Origin: Brachybacterium kimchii
GTDB lineage: Bacteria > Actinomycetota > Actinomycetes > Actinomycetales > Dermabacteraceae
Assembly (NCBI RefSeq): GCF_023373525.1
Contig: NZ_CP097218.1
Location: forward strand, 2,604,001 to 2,668,000
DNA: 64,000 bases
Direction of reading: 5' to 3'
In this document: in pieces, positions 34,472 to 42,920 of the stretch
Layout: the number at the start of each line of letters is the position of its first letter
Position numbering within the stretch: position 1 is the first letter of the stretch
The notes under the pieces: generated by a model
Databases searched by the model: none
Told to the model about the DNA's origin: nothing
What the model saw: only the letters and a program-made list of their open reading frames with translations
Translations under genes and position numbers: made by a program

Positions 34472-35371
34472 TCAGGCCTTTCCGAACACGTCCTCCAGGC
34501 GGAGCGGCGGCCTGCCCAGCACCTGCTGCACGTCTCCGCTCACCGGGGCGAGGACGCCTGACGCGATCGCCGTGTAGGTGCTGATCCAGGCGTCGACCTG
34601 CCAGTCCGGGGCGCCGTAGGGAGCGCGGGATGCGCGCGCCTCGGCCATCGTCTCGTCGACGAAGCGGTACGTCTCGCCCGTGGCCGCGGTCAGGCGCTCG
34701 GCGGCCTCGCCCAGCGTGAGGGCCTCCCCGCCGGTGGTCTCGAGGACGGTGTCCGCCCAGGCCGCGGGATCGGCGAGCACACGGGCGGCGACCTGGGCGA
34801 CGTCCTCGCGGGCCACGAAAGCGCAGCGCCCGTCGCCCGCCGGCCCGCGCAGCGTGCGGTCCTCCCCCGCCCAGGGCTGCAGGACGTCGAGATAGAAGTC
34901 GTCCCGCAGGAACGTCCACGTCAGCCCCGAGCGGCCGGCGGCCTCGCGGATCGCGTCCTCGGTGGCGCCGTGGTCCCGGGCGAGCGTGAACTCGGCGTCG
35001 GCGGAGGCGCCCGTGAACGAGGTGTAGACGAGGTGGCGCACACCCGCCTCGGCCGCCGCGGCGATCGCCGTGCGGTGCTGCGCGACGCGGTCGTCGGACT
35101 CACCGGCGGAGACGAGCAGCAGGGTGTCGAGGCCCGCGAACGCCTCCCGGCAGGCGGCGGCGTCGTCGAAGGAAGCCACGGCCACCTCTGCCGACTCGCC
35201 GTCCGCGAACCGCGGGGCGCGCGCCGGATCGCGCACGATGAGCCGGAGATCCCCGGCACGGCCCTGCTCGGCGAGGATCTGCGCGACGCGTCGGCCGATG
35301 TGGCCGCTCGCCCCGGTGATGCCGATCCTGCGGGTGCTGCCGGCGTCGACGCCGGATTCCGGGGCGTTCAC
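34472..35371 (-). CDS. NmrA-like NAD(P)-binding protein
   Basis: Atypical short-chain dehydrogenase of 299 aa (NmrA/QorB type). GITGASGHIGRRVAQIL binds the nucleotide; RHLVYTSFTGA, FLRDDFYLD and GEALTLGEAAERL follow the family pattern. Possible quinone reductase or redox sensor. The GTG start overlaps the stop of the osmoprotectant binding-protein gene (GTGA), making it the fifth gene of that operon, although its link to osmolyte uptake is unclear. Confidence 0.83.
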   Translation of the reverse strand: MNAPESGVDAGSTRRIGITGASGHIGRRVAQILAEQGRAGDLRLIVRDPARAPRFADGESAEVAVASFDDAAACREAFAGLDTLLLVSAGESDDRVAQHRTAIAAAAEAGVRHLVYTSFTGASADAEFTLARDHGATEDAIREAAGRSGLTWTFLRDDFYLDVLQPWAGEDRTLRGPAGDGRCAFVAREDVAQVAARVLADPAAWADTVLETTGGEALTLGEAAERLTAATGETYRFVDETMAEARASRAPYGAPDWQVDAWISTYTAIASGVLAPVSGDVQQVLGRPPLRLEDVFGKA

Positions 35372-36360
35372 TTCGCGATCCCCTTGTCCTTGAGCCAGGC
35401 CTTCGCGATGGTCGCGGAATCGGCCTTCTCGTCGACGCTGCGCGTGTTCAGCGCGATGAGCTCGTCGGTGCTGAGCGCGTCGGTGACCTTCTTGATGGCG
35501 GCGGCGCCGTCGTCGTCCACCTTGTCCGAGACGATCGGGACGACGTTCTCGGGCAGCACCATGACCTTCGGGTCCTCGAGCGGGACCAGGTCGTTCTTCA
35601 CGATCGCGGGATCGGAGGTGTAGAGGTCCGCGACCTGCACCTTGCCGTCCATGAGGGACTTCAGGGTGAGCGGGCCGCCGGAGTCGGAGACGGGGACCAC
35701 GGTGATGTCCACGCCGTAGTCGCTCTTCGCGCCCTTGGGGCCGTAGGGGCGCTCCTCGAACTCGGGGTTCGCGGCGATCTTCAGGTCGCTGATGCCGGCG
35801 AGGTCGCCGATGTCCTTGAGCGAGTTCTGCGAGGCGAAGTCCTTGGTGACCGTGTAGGAGTCCTGGTCGGTGGCCTCGGCATAGGGCAGGGCGCGCAGGC
35901 CGTCGTCGAGCGCCTTCTCGAGGCCCTTCGCGAGGTCGTCGGCCGTGCCCTTCGCGGCGGACTCGTCGAGATACTGCAGCAGGTTCCCGAGGTACTCCGG
36001 GATCACGTCGAGCGTGCCCTTCTGCAGCTCGGGCACGTAGACCTCGCGCTGGCCGATCTGGTACTGCCGCTTCACGGTCGCGCCCGAGCCCTCGAGGGCC
36101 TGGGCGAAGAGCTCGGCGATGATCTCGTTCGAGTAGTACTGCTGGGAGCCGACGATGATCTCGCCGCTGCCGCCGCCGTCGGACCCGCCCGATCCCGAGC
36201 CGGAGCCCGAGTCGCTCTTCAGCGGGTCGTCGTTCGAGCAGGCGGCGGCGCCGAGGGCGACGATCCCCGTGCCCGCGAGGGCGGCGAGGCTGCGGCGGCC
36301 GACGACGGTGCCGGTCACGGTGATCGGGCTGCGGTCGGGGCGGGGGCGGCGATGGGTCAT
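35368..36360 (-). CDS. opuCC: Osmoprotectant ABC transporter substrate-binding lipoprotein (OpuCC/ProX-like)
   Basis: Lipoprotein of 330 aa binding glycine betaine, choline or carnitine. The signal segment holds RRSLAALAGTGIVALG, the lipobox reads AAAC near 41, then a Gly/Ser linker. The mature part opens GEIIVGSQQYYSNEIIAELFAQ, followed by DVIPEYLGNLLQYL and the lobe-2 segment VADLYTSDPAI. GAGGAG precedes the ATG. Fourth gene of the Opu operon. Confidence 0.9.
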   Translation of the reverse strand: MTHRRPRPDRSPITVTGTVVGRRSLAALAGTGIVALGAAACSNDDPLKSDSGSGSGSGGSDGGGSGEIIVGSQQYYSNEIIAELFAQALEGSGATVKRQYQIGQREVYVPELQKGTLDVIPEYLGNLLQYLDESAAKGTADDLAKGLEKALDDGLRALPYAEATDQDSYTVTKDFASQNSLKDIGDLAGISDLKIAANPEFEERPYGPKGAKSDYGVDITVVPVSDSGGPLTLKSLMDGKVQVADLYTSDPAIVKNDLVPLEDPKVMVLPENVVPIVSDKVDDDGAAAIKKVTDALSTDELIALNTRSVDEKADSATIAKAWLKDKGIAK

Positions 36361-36406
36361 GGAGACTCCTCGGTGGATGGGACGGAGGTCGGGGAGATGC
36401 GGGGTC

Positions 36407-37072
36407 TCAGCCCCGGGCGGCTCCGCGCGGCGCGAGGAGGCGTTCGAGGAGGCGCAGCGCCACGTCGAGGACGAGCGCGAGGGCGACCACCAGGATGGAC
36501 CCCGCGAGCATCTGCGGATAGTCCTGCAGCTGGAGACCCAGGAAGATGAAGCGGCCGAGGCCGCCGTTGCCGATGTACGAGGCGAGCATGACGGTCGCGA
36601 CGACCTGCACGATCGCGAGCCGGAAGCCCGAGATCAGCAGCGGCATCCCGAGGGGCGCCTCGACGCGGGAGAGGATCTGCCATTCGGTCATGCCCTGGGC
36701 GCGGGCGGCGTCGACGGTGCGCGGGTCGACGGACTCGACCGCGGAGTAGGCGCCCGCGAGCAGGGACGGGATCGCGAGGACCACGAACGCGAGGATCGGG
36801 GCCCTCAGCCCGATGCCGAGCCACAGCCCGAACAGGGTGATGAGGCCCAGCGTGGGCAGGGCGCGCGCGGCGCCGCTCAGTGCGACGACGAGCCCGCGGC
36901 CGCGGCCCGTGTGGCCCACGAACAGCCCGATCGGCACCGCGATGACGGCGGCGACGACCACGCCGAGCGCCGTGTACCAGAGGTGCTCGAGCAGGCGGGT
37001 GGGGATGCCGTCGGTCCCCGACCAGCGGGTGGGGTCGGCGAGCCAGGAGAAGGCCTCGAGGAGCTGGCTCAT
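36407..37072 (-). CDS. Osmoprotectant ABC transporter permease
   Basis: OpuCB/CD-type inner membrane permease of 221 aa with about six helices. The cytoplasmic EAA-like loop is VDAARAQGMTEWQILSRVEAP, and MLASYIGNGGLGRFIFLGL is a hallmark of the family. Its ATG overlaps the stop of the other permease gene by 4 bp. Confidence 0.88.
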   Translation of the reverse strand: MSQLLEAFSWLADPTRWSGTDGIPTRLLEHLWYTALGVVVAAVIAVPIGLFVGHTGRGRGLVVALSGAARALPTLGLITLFGLWLGIGLRAPILAFVVLAIPSLLAGAYSAVESVDPRTVDAARAQGMTEWQILSRVEAPLGMPLLISGFRLAIVQVVATVMLASYIGNGGLGRFIFLGLQLQDYPQMLAGSILVVALALVLDVALRLLERLLAPRGAARG

Positions 37073-37719
37073 CGGACCCCCTCCCCGCGCACGCGGGACC
37101 AGGGCATCGCGAGGCGGCCCCCGAGCATGATCAGCAGGTCCAGGGCGATCGCGAGGGCTGCGGTGAGCACGATGCCCGCGAGGATCTCCGCGGTGATGCT
37201 GCGCTGGAACCCGTCGATGAACAGCATGCCCAGGCTGGGCACGCCGAGCACGCCGCCCACGGTGACCAGCGAGACCGTGCTGACCGCGACCACGCGCAGC
37301 CCCGCGACCAGGGCCGGACCGGCGAGCGGCAGCTCGACCCGGAGGAACCGCGCGAACGGCGCATAGCCCTGCGCGGTGGCCGACTGCAGGGTGTCGCGGC
37401 TGACCGCTCGCAGGGCCTCGGAGGCGCTGGGCACCATGAGCGCGAGGCCGTAGATGGTGAGGGCGACGATGATGTTGATCGTGGAGCGGATGCCGGTGCC
37501 CAGGATGATCGGCAGCACGATGAACAGCGGCAGCGAGGGCACCGCGTAGAGCAGGCCGGCGCCGCCCGTGAGGCCGCCGCGCAGCCAGCCGCGGGAGTTC
37601 GCGAGCTTCGCGATCGGGATCGCGAGCACGAAGGCCAGCACGATCGGCGGGATCGCCTGCCCCAGGTGGGCGAGCAGGCGCTCGGCCAGCAGCGGGATGT
37701 TCGCGAGCACCCAGCTCAC
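37069..37719 (-). CDS. Osmoprotectant ABC transporter permease
   Basis: Second permease, 216 aa, of the OpuC/YehY type. LLYAVPSLPLFIVLPIILGTGIRSTINI and VSRDTLQSATAQGYAPFARFLR-like segments are visible, as is VTVGGVLGVPSLGMLFIDGF. The start is a GTG at 37719 overlapping the ATPase stop (GTGA). It pairs with the product of the following gene to form the channel. Confidence 0.88.
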   Translation of the reverse strand: MSWVLANIPLLAERLLAHLGQAIPPIVLAFVLAIPIAKLANSRGWLRGGLTGGAGLLYAVPSLPLFIVLPIILGTGIRSTINIIVALTIYGLALMVPSASEALRAVSRDTLQSATAQGYAPFARFLRVELPLAGPALVAGLRVVAVSTVSLVTVGGVLGVPSLGMLFIDGFQRSITAEILAGIVLTAALAIALDLLIMLGGRLAMPWSRVRGEGVR

Positions 37720-38540
37720 GAGCCGGATCCCTCGCGCAGCACGCCGACGGGCCGGTCGCCCGCGTCGAGGACGACCTGCCGGCCGCTGACCTCGTCCACG
37801 TGCAGGGCGCGCTTGCCGACGCCGCTCCCCACGAAGGACTCGACGAAGTCGTCGGCCGGGTCGGCGAGGATCTCCGCCGGGGTGCCCTGCTGGGCGATCT
37901 CGCCGCCGGGGCGCAGGATCACCACCTGCTCGCCGATGAGGAAGGCCTCGTCGATGTCGTGGGTGACGAAGAGGATGGTCTTGCCGAGCTCGCTCTGCAG
38001 CCGCAGCAGCTCCTTCTGCAGCTCGGCGCGGACGATGGGGTCGACGGCCCCGAAGGGCTCGTCCATGAGCAGGATGTTCGGGTCCGAGGCGAGCGCCCGG
38101 GCGACGCCCACGCGCTGCTGCTGCCCGCCCGAGAGCTGCGAGGGATAGCGGTCGCCGAGCCGATGGTCGAGTCCCACCATCTCCAGCAGGGCGAGCGCCC
38201 GGGAGCGGGACCGCCGCCTGGAGACGCCCTCGAGGAGGGGGACGGTCGCGACGTTCTCGGCGACCGTGCGGTGCGGGAGCAGCCCGGAGGCCTGCATGAC
38301 ATACCCGATGCTGCGTCGCAGCTTCACGGGGTCCATGCCCGCGACGTCCTCGTCGTCGATGAGGACGCGGCCCGAGGTCGGGTCGACCATGCGGTTCACC
38401 ATCCGCATGAGCGTGGTCTTGCCGGAGCCGCTGGTGCCCACGAGCACCACGCTCGCGTGGGAGTCGATGGTGAGGGAGAAGTCCCCCACGGCGGTCGTGC
38501 CGCCGGGATAGGTCTTCCCGACGTGGTCGAATCGGATCAC
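37716..38540 (-). CDS. opuCA: Osmoprotectant ABC transporter ATPase
   Basis: ATPase of 274 aa for betaine/choline-type uptake. Walker A GTSGSGKTT, Q-loop VMQASGLLPHRTVAENV, signature [15 protein letters not shown], Walker B ILLMDEPFGAVDP and switch His in FVTHDIDEAF. The last 40 residues (VGKRALHVDEVSGRQVVLD) are too short for a full pair of CBS domains. GTG start after GGGAGG. First gene of the operon. Confidence 0.9.
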   Translation of the reverse strand: MIRFDHVGKTYPGGTTAVGDFSLTIDSHASVVLVGTSGSGKTTLMRMVNRMVDPTSGRVLIDDEDVAGMDPVKLRRSIGYVMQASGLLPHRTVAENVATVPLLEGVSRRRSRSRALALLEMVGLDHRLGDRYPSQLSGGQQQRVGVARALASDPNILLMDEPFGAVDPIVRAELQKELLRLQSELGKTILFVTHDIDEAFLIGEQVVILRPGGEIAQQGTPAEILADPADDFVESFVGSGVGKRALHVDEVSGRQVVLDAGDRPVGVLREGSGS

Positions 38541-38594
38541 GGCCGCCTCCCAGCGCGGGGGTCGTCGTACAGATGTTCGAGACGTGCGCGCCCG

Positions 38595-38624
38595 ACACTA
38601 CGCCACAGCAGTGGCCGGTGCGAA
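38595..38624 (-). promoter_or_regulatory. Promoter of the Opu operon
   Basis: Minus-strand TTCGCA (38619-38624) and TAGTGT (38595-38600) with an 18-nt spacer, about 55 nt before opuCA. Confidence 0.45.
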
Positions 38625-38634
38625 CGGGACACGG

Positions 38635-39477
38635 TCAGCGCGATCGTCCGGTCCCCTCGGCCGCGCGGCGCCGCATGCGCCGCTCGAGGAGGCCGGCGGC
38701 CTTGGTGAGCAGGAAGTTGAGCACGATGTAGATCACCGAGACGACCAGGTAGGTCTGCACCAGGAAGCGGGTGATGGAGACCATCGTCTTGCCCTGGAAC
38801 TGCAGCTCGTTGTAGCTCACCACGAAGCCGAGGGTCGAGTCCTTGAGCAGGCTGACCAGGGCCAGGATCAGGCTCGGCAGCACGAGGCGCACGGCCTGCG
38901 GCAGGATCACGTAGCGCATGGTCTGACCGCGGGAGAGCCCGATCGCGGACGACGCCTCGTCCTGGCCGCGGTCCACCGCCCCGATGCCCGCGCGGAAGAC
39001 CTCCGCGGTGCTCGCGGAGCTCACCAGGCTCATCGGCACCACGAGCATCCAGAAGCGCGGCAGGTTCACGCCGTAGGCGGGCAGTGCCAGCAGGAACGCG
39101 TAGACCACCAGCAGCATCGGGATGCCGCGGAAGAACTCGATCCACACCGCGGAGATCGCGCTGAGGGCCCGCGCCCGCGAGATCCGCCCCAGGGCCAGGA
39201 CGAGCCCGAAGGGGAAGGCGATGACGGCGGCGACGGCCGTCGCCTCGAGCGTCCCCAGCAGCCCCTTGCCGAGGAAGGCGATGTAGTCGCGCCGCAGGTA
39301 GGGCAGCCACTTCTCGGCCGCGAGCTGGCCGTTGCGCTGGAACTGCCACAGGCCCAGCGCGATCAGCGCGAGGATCGCGAGCAAGGAGACGATCGAGATC
39401 AGCAGGATCCGCCGACGGCCCCGTGGGCCGGGGGCGTCGAACAGGACCTGGGTGGCGGAGGTGCTCGTGGTGCTCAT
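38635..39477 (-). CDS. gluD: Glutamate-type ABC transporter permease
   Basis: HisMQ-type permease of 280 aa with a 25-residue polar N-terminus. EFFRGIPMLLVVYAFLL and EVFRAGIGAVDRGQDEASSAIGL, then QTMRYVILPQAV, are typical of polar amino acid importers. Gene order ATPase, binding protein, permease, permease matches corynebacterial gluABCD, which imports glutamate. The ATG overlaps the preceding stop by 4 bp. Confidence 0.88.
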   Translation of the reverse strand: MSTTSTSATQVLFDAPGPRGRRRILLISIVSLLAILALIALGLWQFQRNGQLAAEKWLPYLRRDYIAFLGKGLLGTLEATAVAAVIAFPFGLVLALGRISRARALSAISAVWIEFFRGIPMLLVVYAFLLALPAYGVNLPRFWMLVVPMSLVSSASTAEVFRAGIGAVDRGQDEASSAIGLSRGQTMRYVILPQAVRLVLPSLILALVSLLKDSTLGFVVSYNELQFQGKTMVSITRFLVQTYLVVSVIYIVLNFLLTKAAGLLERRMRRRAAEGTGRSR

Positions 39478-40166
39478 GCCTGCGCCGCCCCCTGCAGCCG
39501 GTCGGCGGTGCGCAGCGGGCGCGAGCCGCCCGGGGCGACCGCCCTCTCGACGCGCCGTCCGAGGTAGGCCACTCCCAGCGAGAGCGCGAGGTACAGGGCG
39601 CCCGCGACCAGGAACAGCAGCACGGCCTGCGCGGAGGCGATGTTCAGCTGCTGGGTGACGTAGGTGATCTCCACGACCGAGATCGCCGCGCACAACGAGG
39701 ACCCGATGACGGTCGCGATGAACACGTTCACGAGCGGCTGGACCATCGTGCGGAAGGCCTGCGGGAGCACCACGAAGCGCAGCACCCCGAAGAAGCCCAG
39801 CCCGATCGAGCGGGCGGCCTCGGCGTGGCCGATCGGGACGGTGTTGATGCCCGAGCGGATGTTCTCGCACACGAAGGCCGCGCCGGAGAGCGACAGCCCC
39901 GCGACGCCGCACCAGAAGTAGGGCAGCAGCACCCCGGCGTCGGGCAGGCCGAAGGCCAGCAGGATCAGCAGGCTCAGCAGCGGGATGTTGCGGAAGATCT
40001 CCACGTAGACGGTGGCCGCCCAGCGCAGCGGCGGGATCGGGCTGACCCTGCACACGGCGAGCGCCGTGCCGAGGACCAGCGCGAACGCGTACCCCAGCAC
40101 CGTGAGCGCGATCGTGGTGCCGATCCCCTGCAGCAGCAGCGGGATGTTGTCGAGGATGATCTGCAT
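39474..40166 (-). CDS. gluC: Glutamate-type ABC transporter permease
   Basis: HisMQ-type permease of 230 aa. VEIFRNIPLLSLLILLAFGLP, the loop HAEAARSIGLGFFGVLRFVVLPQAFR, and SSLCAAISVVEITYVTQQL fit GluC. GGAGGGA lies before the ATG. It forms the heterodimeric channel with gluD. Confidence 0.88.
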   Translation of the reverse strand: MQIILDNIPLLLQGIGTTIALTVLGYAFALVLGTALAVCRVSPIPPLRWAATVYVEIFRNIPLLSLLILLAFGLPDAGVLLPYFWCGVAGLSLSGAAFVCENIRSGINTVPIGHAEAARSIGLGFFGVLRFVVLPQAFRTMVQPLVNVFIATVIGSSLCAAISVVEITYVTQQLNIASAQAVLLFLVAGALYLALSLGVAYLGRRVERAVAPGGSRPLRTADRLQGAAQA

Positions 40167-40215
40167 GGCGTCCCTCCGTCGCTCCTCCGTCAGCCCTCCG
40201 TCGGTTCCCCGCGGA

Positions 40216-41190
40216 TCAGGACGGCAGGTCGCCGATGGTCGGCGGCTCGGGCGTCTCGTCCTCGATGACCTGGCCGATGGTGGCCTCGTAGAGCTTCTTC
40301 CAGGTGCCGTCGTCCTCGATCGCCTGGAGGAAGGCGTTGACGAAGTCGAGGCCGTCTGCGTCCTTGTTCAGCCCGATGCCGTAGGGGTCCTCGGTGAAGG
40401 GCTCGCCGACGACGGTGACCGACGGGTCCGCCTTCGAGTTGCCCAGCAGCACGCCCTGGTCGAGCACGTAGGCGTCCACGCGCTTCTGCTTGAGGGCGGC
40501 GACGCAGGACTCGTTGTCCGCGAGGGTCTCGGGCTTCCCGTCGGGGTCCTTCACGTGCTCCTCGATGGCCTGGATGCCGGTGGAGTTCGACTGGGTGACG
40601 AGCTTCTTGCCGGTGAGGTCCTCGGGTCCCTTGATGGAGTCCTTGTCCTCCGTGCGCACCTGGATGGCGGTGCCCGAGAGGTAGTAGGGGCCGCCGAAGT
40701 CGATGAGGTCCATGCGCTCGGGGGTGATCGAGTAGGTCGCGATCACGCAGTCCACGGAGTTGTTCTGGACGAGCTTCTCGCGGGTGTCGACGGTGGTGTC
40801 CACGTAGTCGACCTTCTCCTCGCCGCCGTCGCCCAGGATGTAGCGGGCGAGCAGCTGCGTGATTCCCGCGTCGAAGCCCGTGACCTTGTTCGTCGAGGGG
40901 TCGATGAGGGAGAACACCTGGTTGGCGGTGGTGCCGCCGCGGGTGAGCTTGCCGGCGTCCTTGATCTTCTTCGCCCAGGCGCTCTTCTGCACGTCGGCGT
41001 CCTCGGCGACGGGACCGCCCGCGATGACCCCGTCGTAGGCCGAGCTCGCGCCGCCGTCGTCGCTCCCGCCGCCGAGCGACGGGGCGTCCCCGGTGTCGGA
41101 GGAGCAGGCGGCGAGCGCGGCGCCGAGCGGCAGGGCGGCGGCAGCGGCGACCACGGAGCGGCGGGCGGGACGGAAGCTGGTGGAGGTCAT
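40216..41190 (-). CDS. gluB: Glutamate-type ABC transporter substrate-binding lipoprotein
   Basis: SBP_bac_3 lipoprotein of 324 aa. Twin-arginine-like ARRSVVAAAAALP signal with lipobox LAAC near 28 and an acidic/Gly linker. TGFDAGITQLLARYIL, VDCVIATYSITPERMDLIDFGGPYY and DAYVLDQGVLLG are standard for polar amino acid binding. The segment before the domain is longer than in most homologues. AAGGAG precedes the ATG. Confidence 0.89.
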   Translation of the reverse strand: MTSTSFRPARRSVVAAAAALPLGAALAACSSDTGDAPSLGGGSDDGGASSAYDGVIAGGPVAEDADVQKSAWAKKIKDAGKLTRGGTTANQVFSLIDPSTNKVTGFDAGITQLLARYILGDGGEEKVDYVDTTVDTREKLVQNNSVDCVIATYSITPERMDLIDFGGPYYLSGTAIQVRTEDKDSIKGPEDLTGKKLVTQSNSTGIQAIEEHVKDPDGKPETLADNESCVAALKQKRVDAYVLDQGVLLGNSKADPSVTVVGEPFTEDPYGIGLNKDADGLDFVNAFLQAIEDDGTWKKLYEATIGQVIEDETPEPPTIGDLPS

Positions 41191-41245
41191 CGGGTTCTCC
41201 TTCGTCGGGAGCGGGATCGGGGATGGCGGGATCGGGCGCGAGGGA

Positions 41246-42016
41246 TCAGTGCGGCAGGATCTTCGAGAGGAAGTCCTTGGCGCGCTGGGACTCGGGGGCG
41301 GTGAAGAACTGCTCGGGCTCGCCCTGCTCGACGATCTCGCCGGCGTCCATGAAGACGACGCGGTCGCAGACGCGGCGGGCGAAGCCCATCTCGTGGGTCA
41401 CCACGAGCATCGTCATGCCGGCCTCGGCGAGCTCGGTCATCACGTCGAGGACCTCGTTGATGACCTCGGGGTCCAGGGCCGAGGTGGGCTCGTCGAACAG
41501 CATGGCCTTGGGCTTCATCGCGAGGGCGCGGGCGATCGCGACGCGCTGCTGCTGGCCGCCCGAGAGCGCCGCGGGCAGGCTGTGCTCCTTGCCGGCGAGG
41601 CCCACGCGGGTCAGCAGGTCCATCGCCTCCTTCGTGGCCTCGGCCTTGGGGACCCCGCGGACCTTCGTCGGCCCGAGGGTCACGTTGTCGACCGCGCGCA
41701 GGTGGGGGAAGAGGTTGAAGGACTGGAAGACCATGCCGACGTCGCTGCGCAGGCGCGCGAGGTCCCGACCCTCCTCTGGGAGTGGCTCTCCGTCGATGAG
41801 GATCTCGCCGCCGCTGATCGTCTCCAGACGGTTGATGCAGCGGCACAGCGTGGACTTGCCCGAGCCGGAGGCCCCGATGAGCGCGACGACCTCGCCGCGG
41901 TGGATGTCGAGGTCGATGTCCTTGAGGGCCTGGAAGTCCCCGAAGTGCTTGTCGACGCCACGCACCGAGATCACGGGCTCGGCGCCCGACGGGCTGCCCG
42001 GGCTGTGTTCGCTCAT
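41246..42016 (-). CDS. gluA: Glutamate-type ABC transporter ATPase
   Basis: GlnQ-type ATPase of 256 aa. Walker [11 protein letters not shown]-loop [12 protein letters not shown], signature [15 protein letters not shown], Walker [15 protein letters not shown] and switch His in [14 protein letters not shown] at 42016 chosen because it begins the conserved region after a short polar stretch. First gene of the operon, divergent from padR. Confidence 0.91.
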   Translation of the reverse strand: MSEHSPGSPSGAEPVISVRGVDKHFGDFQALKDIDLDIHRGEVVALIGASGSGKSTLCRCINRLETISGGEILIDGEPLPEEGRDLARLRSDVGMVFQSFNLFPHLRAVDNVTLGPTKVRGVPKAEATKEAMDLLTRVGLAGKEHSLPAALSGGQQQRVAIARALAMKPKAMLFDEPTSALDPEVINEVLDVMTELAEAGMTMLVVTHEMGFARRVCDRVVFMDAGEIVEQGEPEQFFTAPESQRAKDFLSKILPH

Positions 42017-42206
42017 GCCGGAAGCATTCCCTGATCCGGGCATTCTGTCCACGCGGATGCACATCCGTGAACGGCGGGAGACGGGGCCGCGGGACCTGGT
42101 CCGCGGGCTCCGCGGGCCGACGGGGCCCAGCTCCCGGCCCAGCACCGAGCCCGGCAGCCGAGCGGCCCGCTATTCCCTCTGACACTAGTAATCTCGCGAT
42201 CTCCTC

Positions 42207-42251
42207 TTGACTGCCCCACGCTCTACCTCTAGTCTCTCTTCACATTGGTGA
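42207..42251 (+). promoter_or_regulatory. Promoter and operator of the PadR-MFS-sulfatase operon
   Basis: TTGACT (42207-42212) and TAGTCT (42230-42235) with a 17-nt spacer. TCACATTGGTGA (42240-42251), a 4-bp inverted repeat around 4 nt, lies where transcription should start and is a good candidate site for the PadR protein, allowing autorepression. Confidence 0.6.
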
Positions 42252-42302
42252 TAGCACCGTGGGGAACGAGCCCCAGAACCGGAACTCAGAGCGGAGCATC
42301 GG

Positions 42303-42920
42303 ATGCCGGACTATACGATCCTCGGGCTGCTCGCCCGGGGCCCCGCGAGCGGATACGACCTCGGCAAGTGGCTGCGCACGGACGGACGCTGGCTGGGACG
42401 CGGCACGAGCATGACCCCGGTCTATCGGGCGCTCGCCGACATCGAGTCCCGCGGCTGGGTCTCCACGCGCGTCGAGCCCCGCGAGAACGCCCCCGCGGCC
42501 ACCGTCTACAGCCTGACGCCCGCGGGCGTCGAGGCGCTCGAGCAGTGGGCCGCGTCCGAGTACCGGCCCGACGAGCGCCCGATGTCCCCCGAGTTCACGC
42601 AGCGCCTGAGCTTCGCCGGCCAGCTCGGCCCCCGATACGCGCTCACGATCGTCCGCACCGAGCTCGACTTCCGGCGCCGTCAGCGCGCCGCCGAGCAGGA
42701 CCCCGTGCTCCCCAGCGAGGGGGCACAGCCGATCCCGGAGATCGACCGCGACTGGCTCACCCGCATCGATGCGCTGACGCACGACCGCGGCTGGCAGTCC
42801 ACCTCGCTGTTCATCGGCTGGCTCGAGACCACCGAGCGCGAGCTCGTGCGCGAGTGCGAGCGCCGAGGGCTCGACCCCTCCCCCATCGACCGGACCCCCA
42901 CCTCCCAGGAGACACGATGA
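42303..42920 (+). CDS. PadR family transcriptional regulator
   Basis: Winged-helix regulator of 205 aa. YTILGLLARGPASGYDLGKWL is the classic PadR opening, followed by MTPVYRALADIESRGWVSTRV and the wing AATVYSLTPAGVEALEQW. A C-terminal helical dimerisation and effector domain (PadR_C-like) covers 95-190. The stop overlaps the ATG of the MFS gene by 4 bp, so regulator, transporter and sulfatase are one unit. GGAGC precedes the ATG. Confidence 0.9.
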   Translation: MPDYTILGLLARGPASGYDLGKWLRTDGRWLGRGTSMTPVYRALADIESRGWVSTRVEPRENAPAATVYSLTPAGVEALEQWAASEYRPDERPMSPEFTQRLSFAGQLGPRYALTIVRTELDFRRRQRAAEQDPVLPSEGAQPIPEIDRDWLTRIDALTHDRGWQSTSLFIGWLETTERELVRECERRGLDPSPIDRTPTSQETR